From: Acidobacteriota bacterium
GTDB lineage: Bacteria; Acidobacteriota; Terriglobia; Terriglobales; Acidobacteriaceae
Reading direction: 5' to 3'
Assembly (NCBI GenBank): GCA_003225465.1
Contig: QIAH01000352.1
Coordinates: 1 to 38,725 of the forward strand
DNA: 38,725 nucleotides
Made by a program: the position numbers and the translations under genes
Notes under the pieces: model-generated
Seen by the model: the letters and a program-made list of their open reading frames with translations, nothing else
Told to the model about the DNA's origin: nothing
Databases searched by the model: none
Shown here: positions 1 through 7,219 of the stretch, one piece after another
Layout: every line of letters begins with the position of its first letter
Numbering within the stretch: position 1 is the first letter of the stretch

Positions 1-250
1 CCACCTGCGAGTCCTCGTTTGCAATCTGGCCCCATGCGGGCCACGGCCCGGCGTCCTTCATGGGAACGTAAATGTCCTCAAAAATTTCACGCGGTGCGAT
101 GCGTTCGGATCCGTCGGAGGAAAGAACAAGATAGTCGCCTTTCCGTCCGGAGTGTTCGCGGCCGAGGCAGTCGACAAAGGTAAGGGGCGCGTCAAGTTGC
201 CGGGCTTTGATTAAGAAGCGAGTGCGATAGGTTATCCATTCACCGATCAT
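1..250 (-). CDS. Hypothetical protein, PGDYG-like motif (3' part cut off)
   Basis: This minus-strand reading frame is open from an ATG at 250 and runs off the left edge, giving 83 residues with no stop. It begins MIGEWITYRTRFLIKARQL and contains a RKGDYLV segment followed by IAPREIFEDIYVPM. The pattern (basic residue)-GDYLV, a short polar stretch, then EIF..(I/T)Y.P resembles the PGDYG small-domain family, but this is recognition by eye only. An in-frame GTG lies at 259, and the frame stays open upstream, so the start is uncertain. It is divergent from the amidohydrolase gene at 767. No function can be assigned; it is likely a cytoplasmic protein because no signal peptide is visible. Confidence 0.55.
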   Translation of the reverse strand, partial: MIGEWITYRTRFLIKARQLDAPLTFVDCLGREHSGRKGDYLVLSSDGSERIAPREIFEDIYVPMKDAGPWPAWGQIANEDSQV

Positions 251-766
251 TTCATTCACTAGATCTGCATCCTTCCGGGGGAGGAGGATGGGATTGCGGA
301 TTCGGGTTGTTTGGATTGGGCCGCTTGCGAGTTCAGGTTGTGGGTTGGTGATATGCCGAGTGCGGGTCTGCGGACTCGAGTTGCCTGGCTGGGCGGCTCA
401 CGCGGCAGCGGAGAATCTTGTGATTAGTGTGGCGACTGTACTCGCGGGCGCAGGGAGGGTCAATTCCATATTGTTGGTGCAGTGGGCAAAAAGTAGCAGA
501 GGAATTTGTGGAAGAGCAGGCCCGAAGAAAAGTTCAACAGAAGTGATGAAAAGTGCGCTATAGCAGCGTGATCCGCATGACGCCAACTCGGCAGCCAAAT
601 CTGCTACACTCGCCCGCCGGATTTCCACAGGCCGGCCACAGGAAATGCAGAAAAACAGTCGACAGTCGTCCAGTCGTCAGCGGCCAAGGTTGGGTCGTTG
701 ATCGTCGGTCGTCGTTAATTTGCCTCATGGGTTGGAGCAGTTCAGGGTTGATAGGGAGAGTCGAAC
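251..766. other. Intergenic region with a dyad-symmetric sequence
   Basis: About 500 bases separate the left-edge gene from the amidohydrolase. Small overlapping reading frames here have atypical composition and no ribosome binding site, so no gene is called. Two things stand out. At 621-646 there is an interrupted palindrome: ATTTCC, ACA, GGCCGGCC, ACA, GGAAAT. At about 660-716 there is a degenerate run of GTCGT/GGTCGT words that recalls the clean 14-base tandem repeat near 35249. No convincing sigma-70 promoter was found for the gene at 767. Confidence 0.5.
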
Positions 767-2068
767 ATGATTCGTCGGCAACTGATTGCTTTATTCGGCA
801 CGGTGCTCGTGACGACAGCGGTGACCTTCGCACAAAAAGAAAATGCCCCCGCTGATCAACTCGTTTTTGTGCGTTGCGGAGCGCTGCTCGATGGCAGATC
901 GGAGACTGCTCGAAAAAACGTCGTTGTCGCGATCCACGGCGAAAAGATTACCGAAGTCAGCACGAAAGAACCGACGGGTGCGCAAATCGTCGACCTCTCG
1001 CGCGAAACCTGTCTGCCTGGATTGATTGATACCCACACACACGTGCTGCTGCAGGGCGATATCACGGCGGCGGATTATGACGAGCAGTTGCTTAAGCAGT
1101 CACCCGAGTATCGGACGATTCTGGCGACAGTGAATGCGCGGCGCGCGCTGGAATACGGCTTCACGACCATTCGTGACGTCGAAACCGAGGGCGCCGGGTA
1201 TGCCGATGTGGATGTGAAGAAGGCCATCAATACCGGAGTGATTCCGGGTCCGCGCATGCAGGTAGCAACGCGAGCTATGGATGTAACCGGTGCGTATCCG
1301 CTGTTGGGCTATGCACCCAATGTGAGCGTGCCGCACGGTGTTCAGGTTGTGGACGGCGCGGACGCCGCCCGCACGGCCGTGCGCGAACAGATTTCTCACG
1401 GGGCCGACTGGATCAAGGTGTACAGCGATCGCAGCTACCGGGTACGCGAAGATGGCGTGCTGGATGATATCCCGACATTCACGCTGGAAGAATTGAAGGC
1501 CATCGTCGACGAGGCACATCGGGAGCGCCACAAAGTAGCCTCGCATGCGATGGCGCTCTATGGGGTTCACAATTCGATTGAAGCGGGTGTTGATTCGATC
1601 GAGCACGGAAACTACATCGCTGACGAAGACATGAAGGCGATGGTGGCGCATGGAACTTTTTATGTGCCGACGATCTATGTGGGCGCGTATGTCGCCGAAG
1701 GACGGGCCGCCGCGGGAGCTCCGGTGTGGGTGCAGATGCTCAGTATCCACGAGGAAACTTTTCGCCGCGCGATGAAGGCGGGCGTGAAGATCGCGTTCGG
1801 CACAGATGCGGGTGGCTTCGCGTGGACGGTGAATCCCGCGAAGGAATTTGCCTACATGGTGAAGTGGGGCATGACGCCGGCACAAGCTTTGCGTTCCGCG
1901 ACCACTTCTGCTGCGGAATTGCTGGGGTGGTCCGATCAGGTTGGATCGATCGAGGCGGGGAAATTCGCGGATATCGTCGCAGTGCCCGGTGATCCCCTGG
2001 CGGACGTCTCGCAGCTTGAGAAAGTGGATTTCGTGATGAAAGGTGGGAAGGTTTACAAGAAGCCTTGA
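767..2068 (+). CDS. Exported amidohydrolase family protein
   Basis: A 433-residue metal-dependent hydrolase of the amidohydrolase superfamily, close in pattern to the imidazolonepropionase / prolidase-like secreted group. Residues 1-22 form a signal peptide ending TFAQ, so it should act in the periplasm. The small beta-sandwich wraps the barrel at both ends: residues 30-85, then a C-terminal GSIEAGKFADIVAVPGDPL segment. Metal-site residues are visible: H90-T-H92, the probable carboxylated lysine K217 in WIKVYS, H260 in ASHAM, H280 in IEHG and D347 in GTDAG. The ATG follows an AGGGAG at 753-758, which supports the start. It stands alone; no operon partner is evident. The substrate cannot be read from the sequence, but members of this group often hydrolyse dipeptides, lactams or other cyclic amides. 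Confidence 0.9.
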   Translation: MIRRQLIALFGTVLVTTAVTFAQKENAPADQLVFVRCGALLDGRSETARKNVVVAIHGEKITEVSTKEPTGAQIVDLSRETCLPGLIDTHTHVLLQGDITAADYDEQLLKQSPEYRTILATVNARRALEYGFTTIRDVETEGAGYADVDVKKAINTGVIPGPRMQVATRAMDVTGAYPLLGYAPNVSVPHGVQVVDGADAARTAVREQISHGADWIKVYSDRSYRVREDGVLDDIPTFTLEELKAIVDEAHRERHKVASHAMALYGVHNSIEAGVDSIEHGNYIADEDMKAMVAHGTFYVPTIYVGAYVAEGRAAAGAPVWVQMLSIHEETFRRAMKAGVKIAFGTDAGGFAWTVNPAKEFAYMVKWGMTPAQALRSATTSAAELLGWSDQVGSIEAGKFADIVAVPGDPLADVSQLEKVDFVMKGGKVYKKP

Positions 2069-2136
2069 TGGACGTGCGCCTCATCCGGCAATAAGGCGGA
2101 AGAGCGAGTGCTCGCCGCTCATCGCTGCTGTTTGAA

Positions 2137-2298
2137 TCAGGAATCAGTCGGTGTGGTACGCAATTTTTCACGATTGCGTGCTCGCGCATCCAAGGCCTCC
2201 AGAAGCTCTTCAAGCAGCGCATTGAGTTGCTTAGCATCCTTCGTGCGCAGTACTTCCTCACAGATTTCGCGCCAGTCTCTGCCATTAACTGGACCCAT
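2137..2298 (-). CDS. Small charged helical protein (53 aa)
   Basis: A 53-residue protein beginning MGPVNGRDWREICEEV and followed by a leucine-heptad-like stretch, LNALLEELLEALDAR. The frame is open further upstream to 2556, but the ATG at 2298 has a good GGAGG ten bases ahead on the minus strand, and the upstream extension looks non-coding. The protein should be a short alpha-helical hairpin or coiled coil. The DWREIC(E) start followed by a helix with repeated leucines is a pattern I associate with small proteins present in many copies in Acidobacteriota; this is recollection, not a search result. The protein encoded divergently at 2584 has a similar helix. Function unknown. Confidence 0.6.
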   Translation of the reverse strand: MGPVNGRDWREICEEVLRTKDAKQLNALLEELLEALDARARNREKLRTTPTDS

Positions 2299-2426
2299 GA
2301 AATCAAGCCCTCCCCGTTCAAATCGCTGTTTGAAAAAGCATGCGGCGTACCAAAGTCCTAAGTGATTGCGCGTGGGTGCACTGGGAAAGAAGGGCGTGTA
2401 GTATGCGCTCGAATACAGGGCACAAT

Positions 2427-2448
2427 CGGGACTCGTAAGGCAGTCCCG
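2427..2448. promoter_or_regulatory. Perfect inverted repeat, possible operator
   Basis: CGGGACT and AGTCCCG form perfect 7-base arms around an 8-base spacer. They sit between the two divergent small-protein genes (starts 2298 and 2584), which is where a shared operator would be expected. No other evidence supports binding. Confidence 0.25.
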
Positions 2449-2583
2449 TACTGTCCGCATAGGCACAGGTGGGGTGATTTGCTTATCAGGAAGTCCGGAG
2501 AAGGAAATACAGTCTTTCTTGTATCGACTGGTCTGTAGAGTGGACCTTAGGGTCACTGTACTCCAACTGCAGGGTTCTCACCG

Positions 2584-2772
2584 TTGGACCACAAACGCCT
2601 TGAGGATCGAATTCACGCGTTGCTCGCGAAGGTGATCGATACGACCGATACTGAAGAACTCGAGTCCCTGATCACGGAACTCAGGTCAGCGCTGAACGAA
2701 CATATAAAGCGGCTGAGAGAAATGGCGGCCTCCAGAACGGGCCTGCGCCGGCGCGCCACAGATTTACCCTAA
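2584..2772 (+). CDS. Small leucine-rich helical protein (62 aa)
   Basis: A 62-residue reading frame starting at TTG (2584) with only a weak AGGG 12 bases upstream. The sequence MDHKRLEDRIHALLAKVID followed by LESLITELRSALNEHIKRL predicts two amphipathic helices, like the divergent 53-residue protein at 2137-2298. Codon usage is consistent with coding, and a clear terminator follows at 2820-2848. It has no signal peptide and no membrane segment. It may be a paralogue of its neighbour, because both pair an acidic first helix with a leucine-rich second helix. Function unknown and start uncertain. Confidence 0.55.
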   Translation: MDHKRLEDRIHALLAKVIDTTDTEELESLITELRSALNEHIKRLREMAASRTGLRRRATDLP

Positions 2773-2819
2773 ACGGAGACCTTTGATTCTCCGGGAACGA
2801 CGCTCCTCCTAGTAAAACG

Positions 2820-2848
2820 AAAAGCCCCAGACTCGTGCTGGGGCTTTT
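2820..2848. terminator. Bidirectional intrinsic terminator
   Basis: AAAAGCCCCAG and CTGGGGCTTTT form a perfect 11-base stem with a 7-base loop. It yields a U-rich tail on both strands: TTTTCG on plus, CTTTTCGTTTT on minus. It lies between the end of the 62-aa gene (2772, plus) and the end of the superoxide dismutase gene (2897, minus), so it probably serves both. Confidence 0.88.
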
Positions 2849-2896
2849 CGACTTGCATGTAATTTCGAGATCCGCTGACAGGAACTTCCGCCGTGG

Positions 2897-3538
2897 TTAG
2901 CGGTGGGCCATCGCGGGTTCTTTTGCGCCCTTGAAGGCCTGGTAGCGCTTGTTGACCTCGTCCCAGTTAACCACGTTCCACCACGCTTGCAGGTATTCCG
3001 GACGGCGATTGTTGTACTTGAGATAGTAGGCGTGCTCCCAAACGTCGTTGCCAAAAATGGGATGCAGGCCTTGCGTCAGGGGATTGTCCTGGTTGGGGGT
3101 GGTGACGATCTGGACTTCGCCCTTGGCGTTGCCCGCCAGCCACACCCAGCCGCTGCCGAACTGTTTTGCGCCGGCATCATTGAACTTGGTCTGAAAATCC
3201 TTGAAGTTGCCGAACGTCTTGCTGATCGCTTCCGCGATCGGCCCGCTGGGATCACCGCCGCCTTTGGGTTTCATGATTTTCCAGAACATAGTGTGATTCA
3301 CGTGGCCGCCAGCGTTGTTGCGCACCGCGGCGCGAATGTCTTCCGGGATGGCATTGAGATCGCGAATCAGGTCTTCCGCGCTCTTGGATTGCAAGTTGGA
3401 ATGTTTTTCGAGCGCGGCATTGAGGTTCTTTACGTAGGCCCCGTGGTGCATGTCATGATGCAGGTGCATCGTCTTCTCATCGATGATGGGCTCAAGGGCG
3501 GTGTAGTCGTACGGCAGTGCTGGTACTTCATGCGCCAT
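2897..3538 (-). CDS. sodA: Superoxide dismutase, Mn/Fe family (Mn-type active site)
   Basis: A 213-residue superoxide dismutase that converts superoxide to hydrogen peroxide and oxygen. Metal ligands are visible at H27 (in HLHHDMHH), H82 ([10 protein letters not shown]), D165 and H169 ([10 protein letters not shown]). The GG at 77-78 and the Gln in NQDNPL (Q150) match the Mn-type layout, in which the active-site Gln comes from the C-terminal domain, so Mn is the likelier metal. The frame opens earlier at a TTG, but GGAGG sits just before MAHEV, so 3538 is the start. No signal peptide is present, so it is cytoplasmic. A TATAAT -10 and tandem 13-base direct repeats lie upstream (3599-3627), and a strong terminator lies downstream. 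Confidence 0.96.
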   Translation of the reverse strand: MAHEVPALPYDYTALEPIIDEKTMHLHHDMHHGAYVKNLNAALEKHSNLQSKSAEDLIRDLNAIPEDIRAAVRNNAGGHVNHTMFWKIMKPKGGGDPSGPIAEAISKTFGNFKDFQTKFNDAGAKQFGSGWVWLAGNAKGEVQIVTTPNQDNPLTQGLHPIFGNDVWEHAYYLKYNNRRPEYLQAWWNVVNWDEVNKRYQAFKGAKEPAMAHR

Positions 3539-3598
3539 GATTTTTTCCTCCAAAACCTTAAAGATGACGGGAAATAGAACGGGGATTCAGATGCCCAC

Positions 3599-3627
3599 AT
3601 TATATAGGAGTTGCATACAGGAGTTGC
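3599..3627 (-). promoter_or_regulatory. sodA promoter -10 with tandem direct repeats
   Basis: On the minus strand a perfect TATAAT lies at 3604-3599, about 60 bases before the sodA start. Overlapping and upstream of it are two head-to-tail 13-mers, ATATAGGAGTTGC (3602-3614, plus-strand reading) and ATACAGGAGTTGC (3615-3627), which differ at one base. A weaker GGGAGTTT follows at 3633-3640. No good -35 box is seen, which fits a promoter controlled by a regulator bound at the repeats. Confidence 0.5.
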
Positions 3628-3679
3628 GGTGTGGGAGTTTGAAGCAAGCAGCCGACGGGCAACCGCTATCAGCCATCAG

Positions 3680-5017
3680 CTATCTCGTTACATAGATCGG
3701 GTTCGCGAAGATCCAGAGCGTCCAGCGGCGCCAACCGGTGAGGCCAGGTTGGCGCAAGTAGGCTTCCGTCCGGTAACGTCCGGGACCCGGGATGGGAAGA
3801 TCGAGAGATTGCGTTTCCTGACGCGCGATTTCGCGGCCGTCGCGAAGAACACGGATCACTGCAGAGTTTGCAACTGACGGAACTTTGACGTGCAGGACTT
3901 CGCCTTCTCGCCACGGAATCGTGTTGCCCGGTCCCGCGGAAGCGGTCGCGGAGGAGACGGTCTGCGTGAATCCCTCCGCGGGCGCCAGGGCGTCCACCGC
4001 GCAGAAGGAGTTCCCGGACTTGATTGCCTCCAGAATCTCGTCGGCTCCTGCTTTGTCGGGATCCTGGCCTGCCACGTCGGGCACCAGAACGTGCTGCCGA
4101 GCGAGGCTGAAAACCGAAAGATAACTTGGGAAGTGGGCGATGCTGAAGCGATCGAACAGGAGATTCGCGTGCGCATCGGAGCCGCAGATGCCGGCCACGG
4201 GCCGTTCCGCGAGGAGTTCGTCCCACTTGGCGAAGTTCTCGTTGGGCGTACGCGCAAGCCGCAGCAGCGCCAGTCGCGAATTCACAGGATAAATAAGGGC
4301 AGCGATAGCGATATCGATGATCTTGTTCTTGCGCCAGATGGCGTCGTCATTGAAGATTTCGATTCCGTCGTAGTCCTGAGCGCCCCAGTCGGACCAGCGA
4401 TCGCGGAGCCCGTAAGGGTGAGCGATGAAGTTCACCGCACCATGCGCGCGTGAGGAAGCCAGCAGCGCACGTGCGTCGTAACCGGGACCGCGAATCCAGC
4501 GGCTGTCGGAAACACCCAGCGCGAGGTAATGTCCCGAGGCAGTGCTGACTTCTTCGCCATCAATGACGGCAAACTCGGGCGGATCCGCGGCCGCGACCTC
4601 GGCGTCCGAAAGAGTGAGATTGTGGTCGGTGATGGCAAGGAACGAGAGATCGGCTTCTTTAGCAGCGGCAATCACCTGCGAAAGAGTGCCGCTCCCACAA
4701 GATGCATTGGTGTGCACGTGAATGACGCCAACACGCTCGCCTCTCGCCGGTGCGCCCGCGAGGCTGGGAAGACGTGTGAGGAACCCATCCAACCAGACGG
4801 TGAGAACGAAGCCGACCAACAAAAGTCCAAAAGAATATAGGACACGGCGAAATATCTTTCGTTTTGGAGCAATGCTAGGGTAGGCTCCGGCGTCAGGTTG
4901 CTGCGGAGCCGAAGGTGAAGGGGTAACACATACGCCCTGGAGCGTAGAACTCAAACTTTGCCGAGTGTGACCTCGCGCATGGATTGGTGTCAAGGGAAAA
5001 CGGCATGAATGAACCAA
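3680..5017 (-). CDS. CehA/McbA-like PHP-domain metallohydrolase, membrane anchored
   Basis: A PHP-domain phosphoesterase-like protein of up to 445 residues. After a proline-rich N terminus comes one membrane segment (about residues 58-76, after a KRK.FRR basic stretch) and then the catalytic domain outside the membrane. PHP metal motifs are clear: H100-V-H102, D131-H132 (AITDHN), GEEVSTASGH (H163), H200 (IAHPYG) and D281-H283 (GSDAH). The last ~100 residues form a beta-rich domain typical of CehA-like proteins. The frame begins at a TTG (5017) that would overlap the divergent gene at 5005; no in-frame ATG exists in the first 50 codons, so the true start is unresolved and may be another TTG near 4955. 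The natural substrate is unknown; the family hydrolyses phosphodiesters or carbamates. Confidence 0.82.
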   Translation of the reverse strand: MVHSCRFPLTPIHARGHTRQSLSSTLQGVCVTPSPSAPQQPDAGAYPSIAPKRKIFRRVLYSFGLLLVGFVLTVWLDGFLTRLPSLAGAPARGERVGVIHVHTNASCGSGTLSQVIAAAKEADLSFLAITDHNLTLSDAEVAAADPPEFAVIDGEEVSTASGHYLALGVSDSRWIRGPGYDARALLASSRAHGAVNFIAHPYGLRDRWSDWGAQDYDGIEIFNDDAIWRKNKIIDIAIAALIYPVNSRLALLRLARTPNENFAKWDELLAERPVAGICGSDAHANLLFDRFSIAHFPSYLSVFSLARQHVLVPDVAGQDPDKAGADEILEAIKSGNSFCAVDALAPAEGFTQTVSSATASAGPGNTIPWREGEVLHVKVPSVANSAVIRVLRDGREIARQETQSLDLPIPGPGRYRTEAYLRQPGLTGWRRWTLWIFANPIYVTR

Positions 5018-6375
5018 CGATCAAGAGCAGGTACGGCATGAGCAAAGCTGCGTTGATGGTGTGGATGGTTGCAGCCATCGCGCATTTGCAAGGGCAGGTC
5101 GTAGCAGACCCGTCACTGCTCGCCGAAATCGATAAGATCAAAGCGGTCGACAATCACACGCACGTGGTGAAGGTCGTCGCCCCGATGGAACAGGATCGGG
5201 ATTTTGACGCGCTCCCCTGTGACGTGATTGAGGGCGGCGCGGACACGTTGGCGGCGCGCGCAGATAATCCCCAGTTTCTGGAGGCGTGGCGAACTCTATA
5301 CGGATACAAGTACAACGACCGGGAACGGCCGCACGTTCAAGAATTAATCGCCGCCCGCGAGAAGGTAATGCGCGAGCAGGGTGACAATTTTCCATCCTGG
5401 GTTCTGGACCGGCTGGGTATCCAATATATGTTCGCGAACCGCGTCGCGATGGGCCGAGGTCTGAACCCTCCACGCTTCCTGTGGGTGCCGTTCGATGATG
5501 CGCTGATGACGCCGCTCGCCGCCGATTCGGTCGCGGACACACCGGACAAAAAAGTCTTCTACGGCCAGGAAACGAAGCTACTGAAGACGTATATGTCGCA
5601 GGCGGGAGTGAGCGCACTGCCGGACACTCTGGACGAATACGTTGGGAAGGTGATCACACCCACGCTCGAAGCGCAGAAGAAGGCAGGCGCACCGGCGATC
5701 AAGTTCGAGGCGGCCTATCTGCGCCCGTTGAGCTTTGGGCATGCGCCCGGAGCCGAAGAGCGAGCGGAAACTCAGAGAATTTACGGGCGCTACGCCAAAG
5801 GGGACCTGGCGTCTCGCGCGGAAGTGCTGCAGGTCCAGAATTTTCTTTTCCGCACGATTGCCCGCGAGGCCGGTCGCCTTGGAATGGCGGTGCACATTCA
5901 CACCGGCCAAGGATGCGGAAATTATTTTGACCTCGCCGGATCACGGCCAACCCAATTGGAATCGGTGCTGGACGATCCTTCGCTGCGCAAGACGAATTTC
6001 GTGCTTCTGCACGGAGGCGCCGGTCCTTACACACACGAGGTGGCCGCGCTGCTGGCAAAACCCAATGTCTACGCGGATTTCTCTGAGCAGGACGCCCTCC
6101 TTCCAGCGCGCCCGTTGAGTGCAGTGATCCGTGAATGGTTGGAGTGGTATCCGGAGAAAGTGCTTTATGGCACCGACCTGGCGCCCGGACCGCCGCAGCA
6201 AGATTGGGACGTCATCGGATACTCCACGAACCGAACCGCGCGTCAGGCGCTCGCCATCGCGCTGACCGGCATGATGAACGACAAAGAAATTACGCGTGCG
6301 CAGGCTTTGATCCTCGCACGAATGGTGTTGCGTGAAAATGCGATCAAGCTCTATGGGCTCAAAGAGATTGAGTAA
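5005..6375 (+). CDS. Exported amidohydrolase (amidohydrolase-2 type)
   Basis: A 456-residue TIM-barrel metal hydrolase. The ATG at 5005 has AAGGGA eight bases upstream; an internal ATG at 5038 would still leave a signal peptide (ALMVWMVAAIAHLQG). Metal-site motifs are H51-T-H53 (VDNHTHV), a lysine in AIKFEAAYL, HIHTG, LLHGGAG and YGTDLAPG. The short HxH directly after the signal peptide, with no N-terminal beta-sandwich, is the layout of COG2159-type enzymes, which include decarboxylases and lactonases. It is divergent from the PHP-domain gene with almost no spacer, so the two probably share a control region. Substrate not identifiable. Confidence 0.87.
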   Translation: MNEPTIKSRYGMSKAALMVWMVAAIAHLQGQVVADPSLLAEIDKIKAVDNHTHVVKVVAPMEQDRDFDALPCDVIEGGADTLAARADNPQFLEAWRTLYGYKYNDRERPHVQELIAAREKVMREQGDNFPSWVLDRLGIQYMFANRVAMGRGLNPPRFLWVPFDDALMTPLAADSVADTPDKKVFYGQETKLLKTYMSQAGVSALPDTLDEYVGKVITPTLEAQKKAGAPAIKFEAAYLRPLSFGHAPGAEERAETQRIYGRYAKGDLASRAEVLQVQNFLFRTIAREAGRLGMAVHIHTGQGCGNYFDLAGSRPTQLESVLDDPSLRKTNFVLLHGGAGPYTHEVAALLAKPNVYADFSEQDALLPARPLSAVIREWLEWYPEKVLYGTDLAPGPPQQDWDVIGYSTNRTARQALAIALTGMMNDKEITRAQALILARMVLRENAIKLYGLKEIE

Positions 6376-6425
6376 TTCGGCGATGGGGAAATGGAGTGAT
6401 TGGGAGATTTGCCGGTTCAGAAGCT

Positions 6426-6474
6426 GTCATCGTGAGCGAAGAGAGGCGCCAGCCGAACGGAGTCGAACGATCCC
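6426..6474 (+). repeat. Dispersed GTCAT...GAGTCGAA intergenic repeat
   Basis: The stretch starts GTCATCGTGAGCGAAG and ends GGAGTCGAACGATCCC. It matches in pattern a short repeat (GTCATCCTGAGCGAAG ... GAGTCGAAGGATCCC) that I recognise as common between genes of Acidobacteriota and some other soil bacteria. It lies between convergent genes. No function is assigned. Confidence 0.55.
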
Positions 6475-6540
6475 ACTAAGCTCAGGAACGCCACTGACCT
6501 GGACGGTATTTTCTATACCTGCCATGACAATAACGAGTCC

Positions 6541-6573
6541 AGAAAAGAATTAGGGTGACCTTTCGGCCACCCT
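6541..6573 (-). terminator. Intrinsic terminator of the beta-barrel gene
   Basis: On the minus strand AGGGTGGCC, a GAAA tetraloop and GGTCACCCT form a 9-base stem with one G/T pair, followed by AATTCTTTTCT. It lies 25 bases after the stop of the gene at 6598-7122. Confidence 0.8.
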
Positions 6574-6597
6574 GAGAAGTCGAACAAGTCTGAGGCG

Positions 6598-7122
6598 CTA
6601 GTAGCGCAGCAACAGACCGGTGGAGATGCGCATGTTGTTGTTATCAGAGTTTCCATTGGAATGCAGTGAGAGCCAGTCGAACTGGATCGCGCGCACGCCG
6701 ACATGCCGCGTCGCTTTCACGTCCACTCCACCGCCGAACATCATGGCGAATCCATTAGTGGAACCGGACACTCCGCTAAAGGAAGCAGAGGCACGGTAGC
6801 CACCCGCCAGGAAGTGCGCGAAGGGAGTGAAGGTCTCGTTGTGACGATAGGAGACCACCGGCCCAAAGGTGTACGTATAGTTGTTGAAACTCACACCATT
6901 CTGAGACTTGTAGGCACCGCTGAAATCACCAGCAATGCCGAACCAGTTGTTCAGATTTCCTGTGACGGCTCCATTCCAGCCGTTGGCGTTCGTGCCGCCG
7001 TCGAACCGGGTGTACTGATAGCCGCCGAAGATTTCAGCCTTGGGCGCTGTCGCCATCTCTTGTGCGAAAGCTGACACCGCAAACATCCCGAGCAACAAGC
7101 CGAGCCCTATGAATTTACGCAT
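6598..7122 (-). CDS. Small outer-membrane beta-barrel protein (OmpA/OmpW-like)
   Basis: A 174-residue exported protein. Residues 1-20 are a signal peptide (MRKFIGLGLLLGMFAVSAFA), followed by alternating hydrophobic/polar strands rich in Gly, Asn and aromatic residues: FGGYQYTRFDGG, FGPVVSYRH, FMMFGGGVDV-like segments. It ends RISTGLLLRY, a typical C-terminal membrane strand. The size suits an 8-stranded barrel. GGAGGGG lies 8 bases ahead of the ATG, and a terminator follows the stop, so it is a single-gene unit. It could be a structural or adhesion-type barrel; nothing points to a particular ligand. Confidence 0.87.
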   Translation of the reverse strand: MRKFIGLGLLLGMFAVSAFAQEMATAPKAEIFGGYQYTRFDGGTNANGWNGAVTGNLNNWFGIAGDFSGAYKSQNGVSFNNYTYTFGPVVSYRHNETFTPFAHFLAGGYRASASFSGVSGSTNGFAMMFGGGVDVKATRHVGVRAIQFDWLSLHSNGNSDNNNMRISTGLLLRY

Positions 7123-7219
7123 CTACTGTGCCCCTCCAAACTGAATTTGCACTTTTCTCCGAACGCATGGCCACGGGGCCAGCCAATCAGAGGCGTCCAA
7201 GTGCTCGGTCTAGTGAAAT

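Noticed and set aside
288-563. 91-codon frame upstream of the first amidohydrolase
   Set aside because: No ribosome site and an irregular composition; the region appears non-coding.
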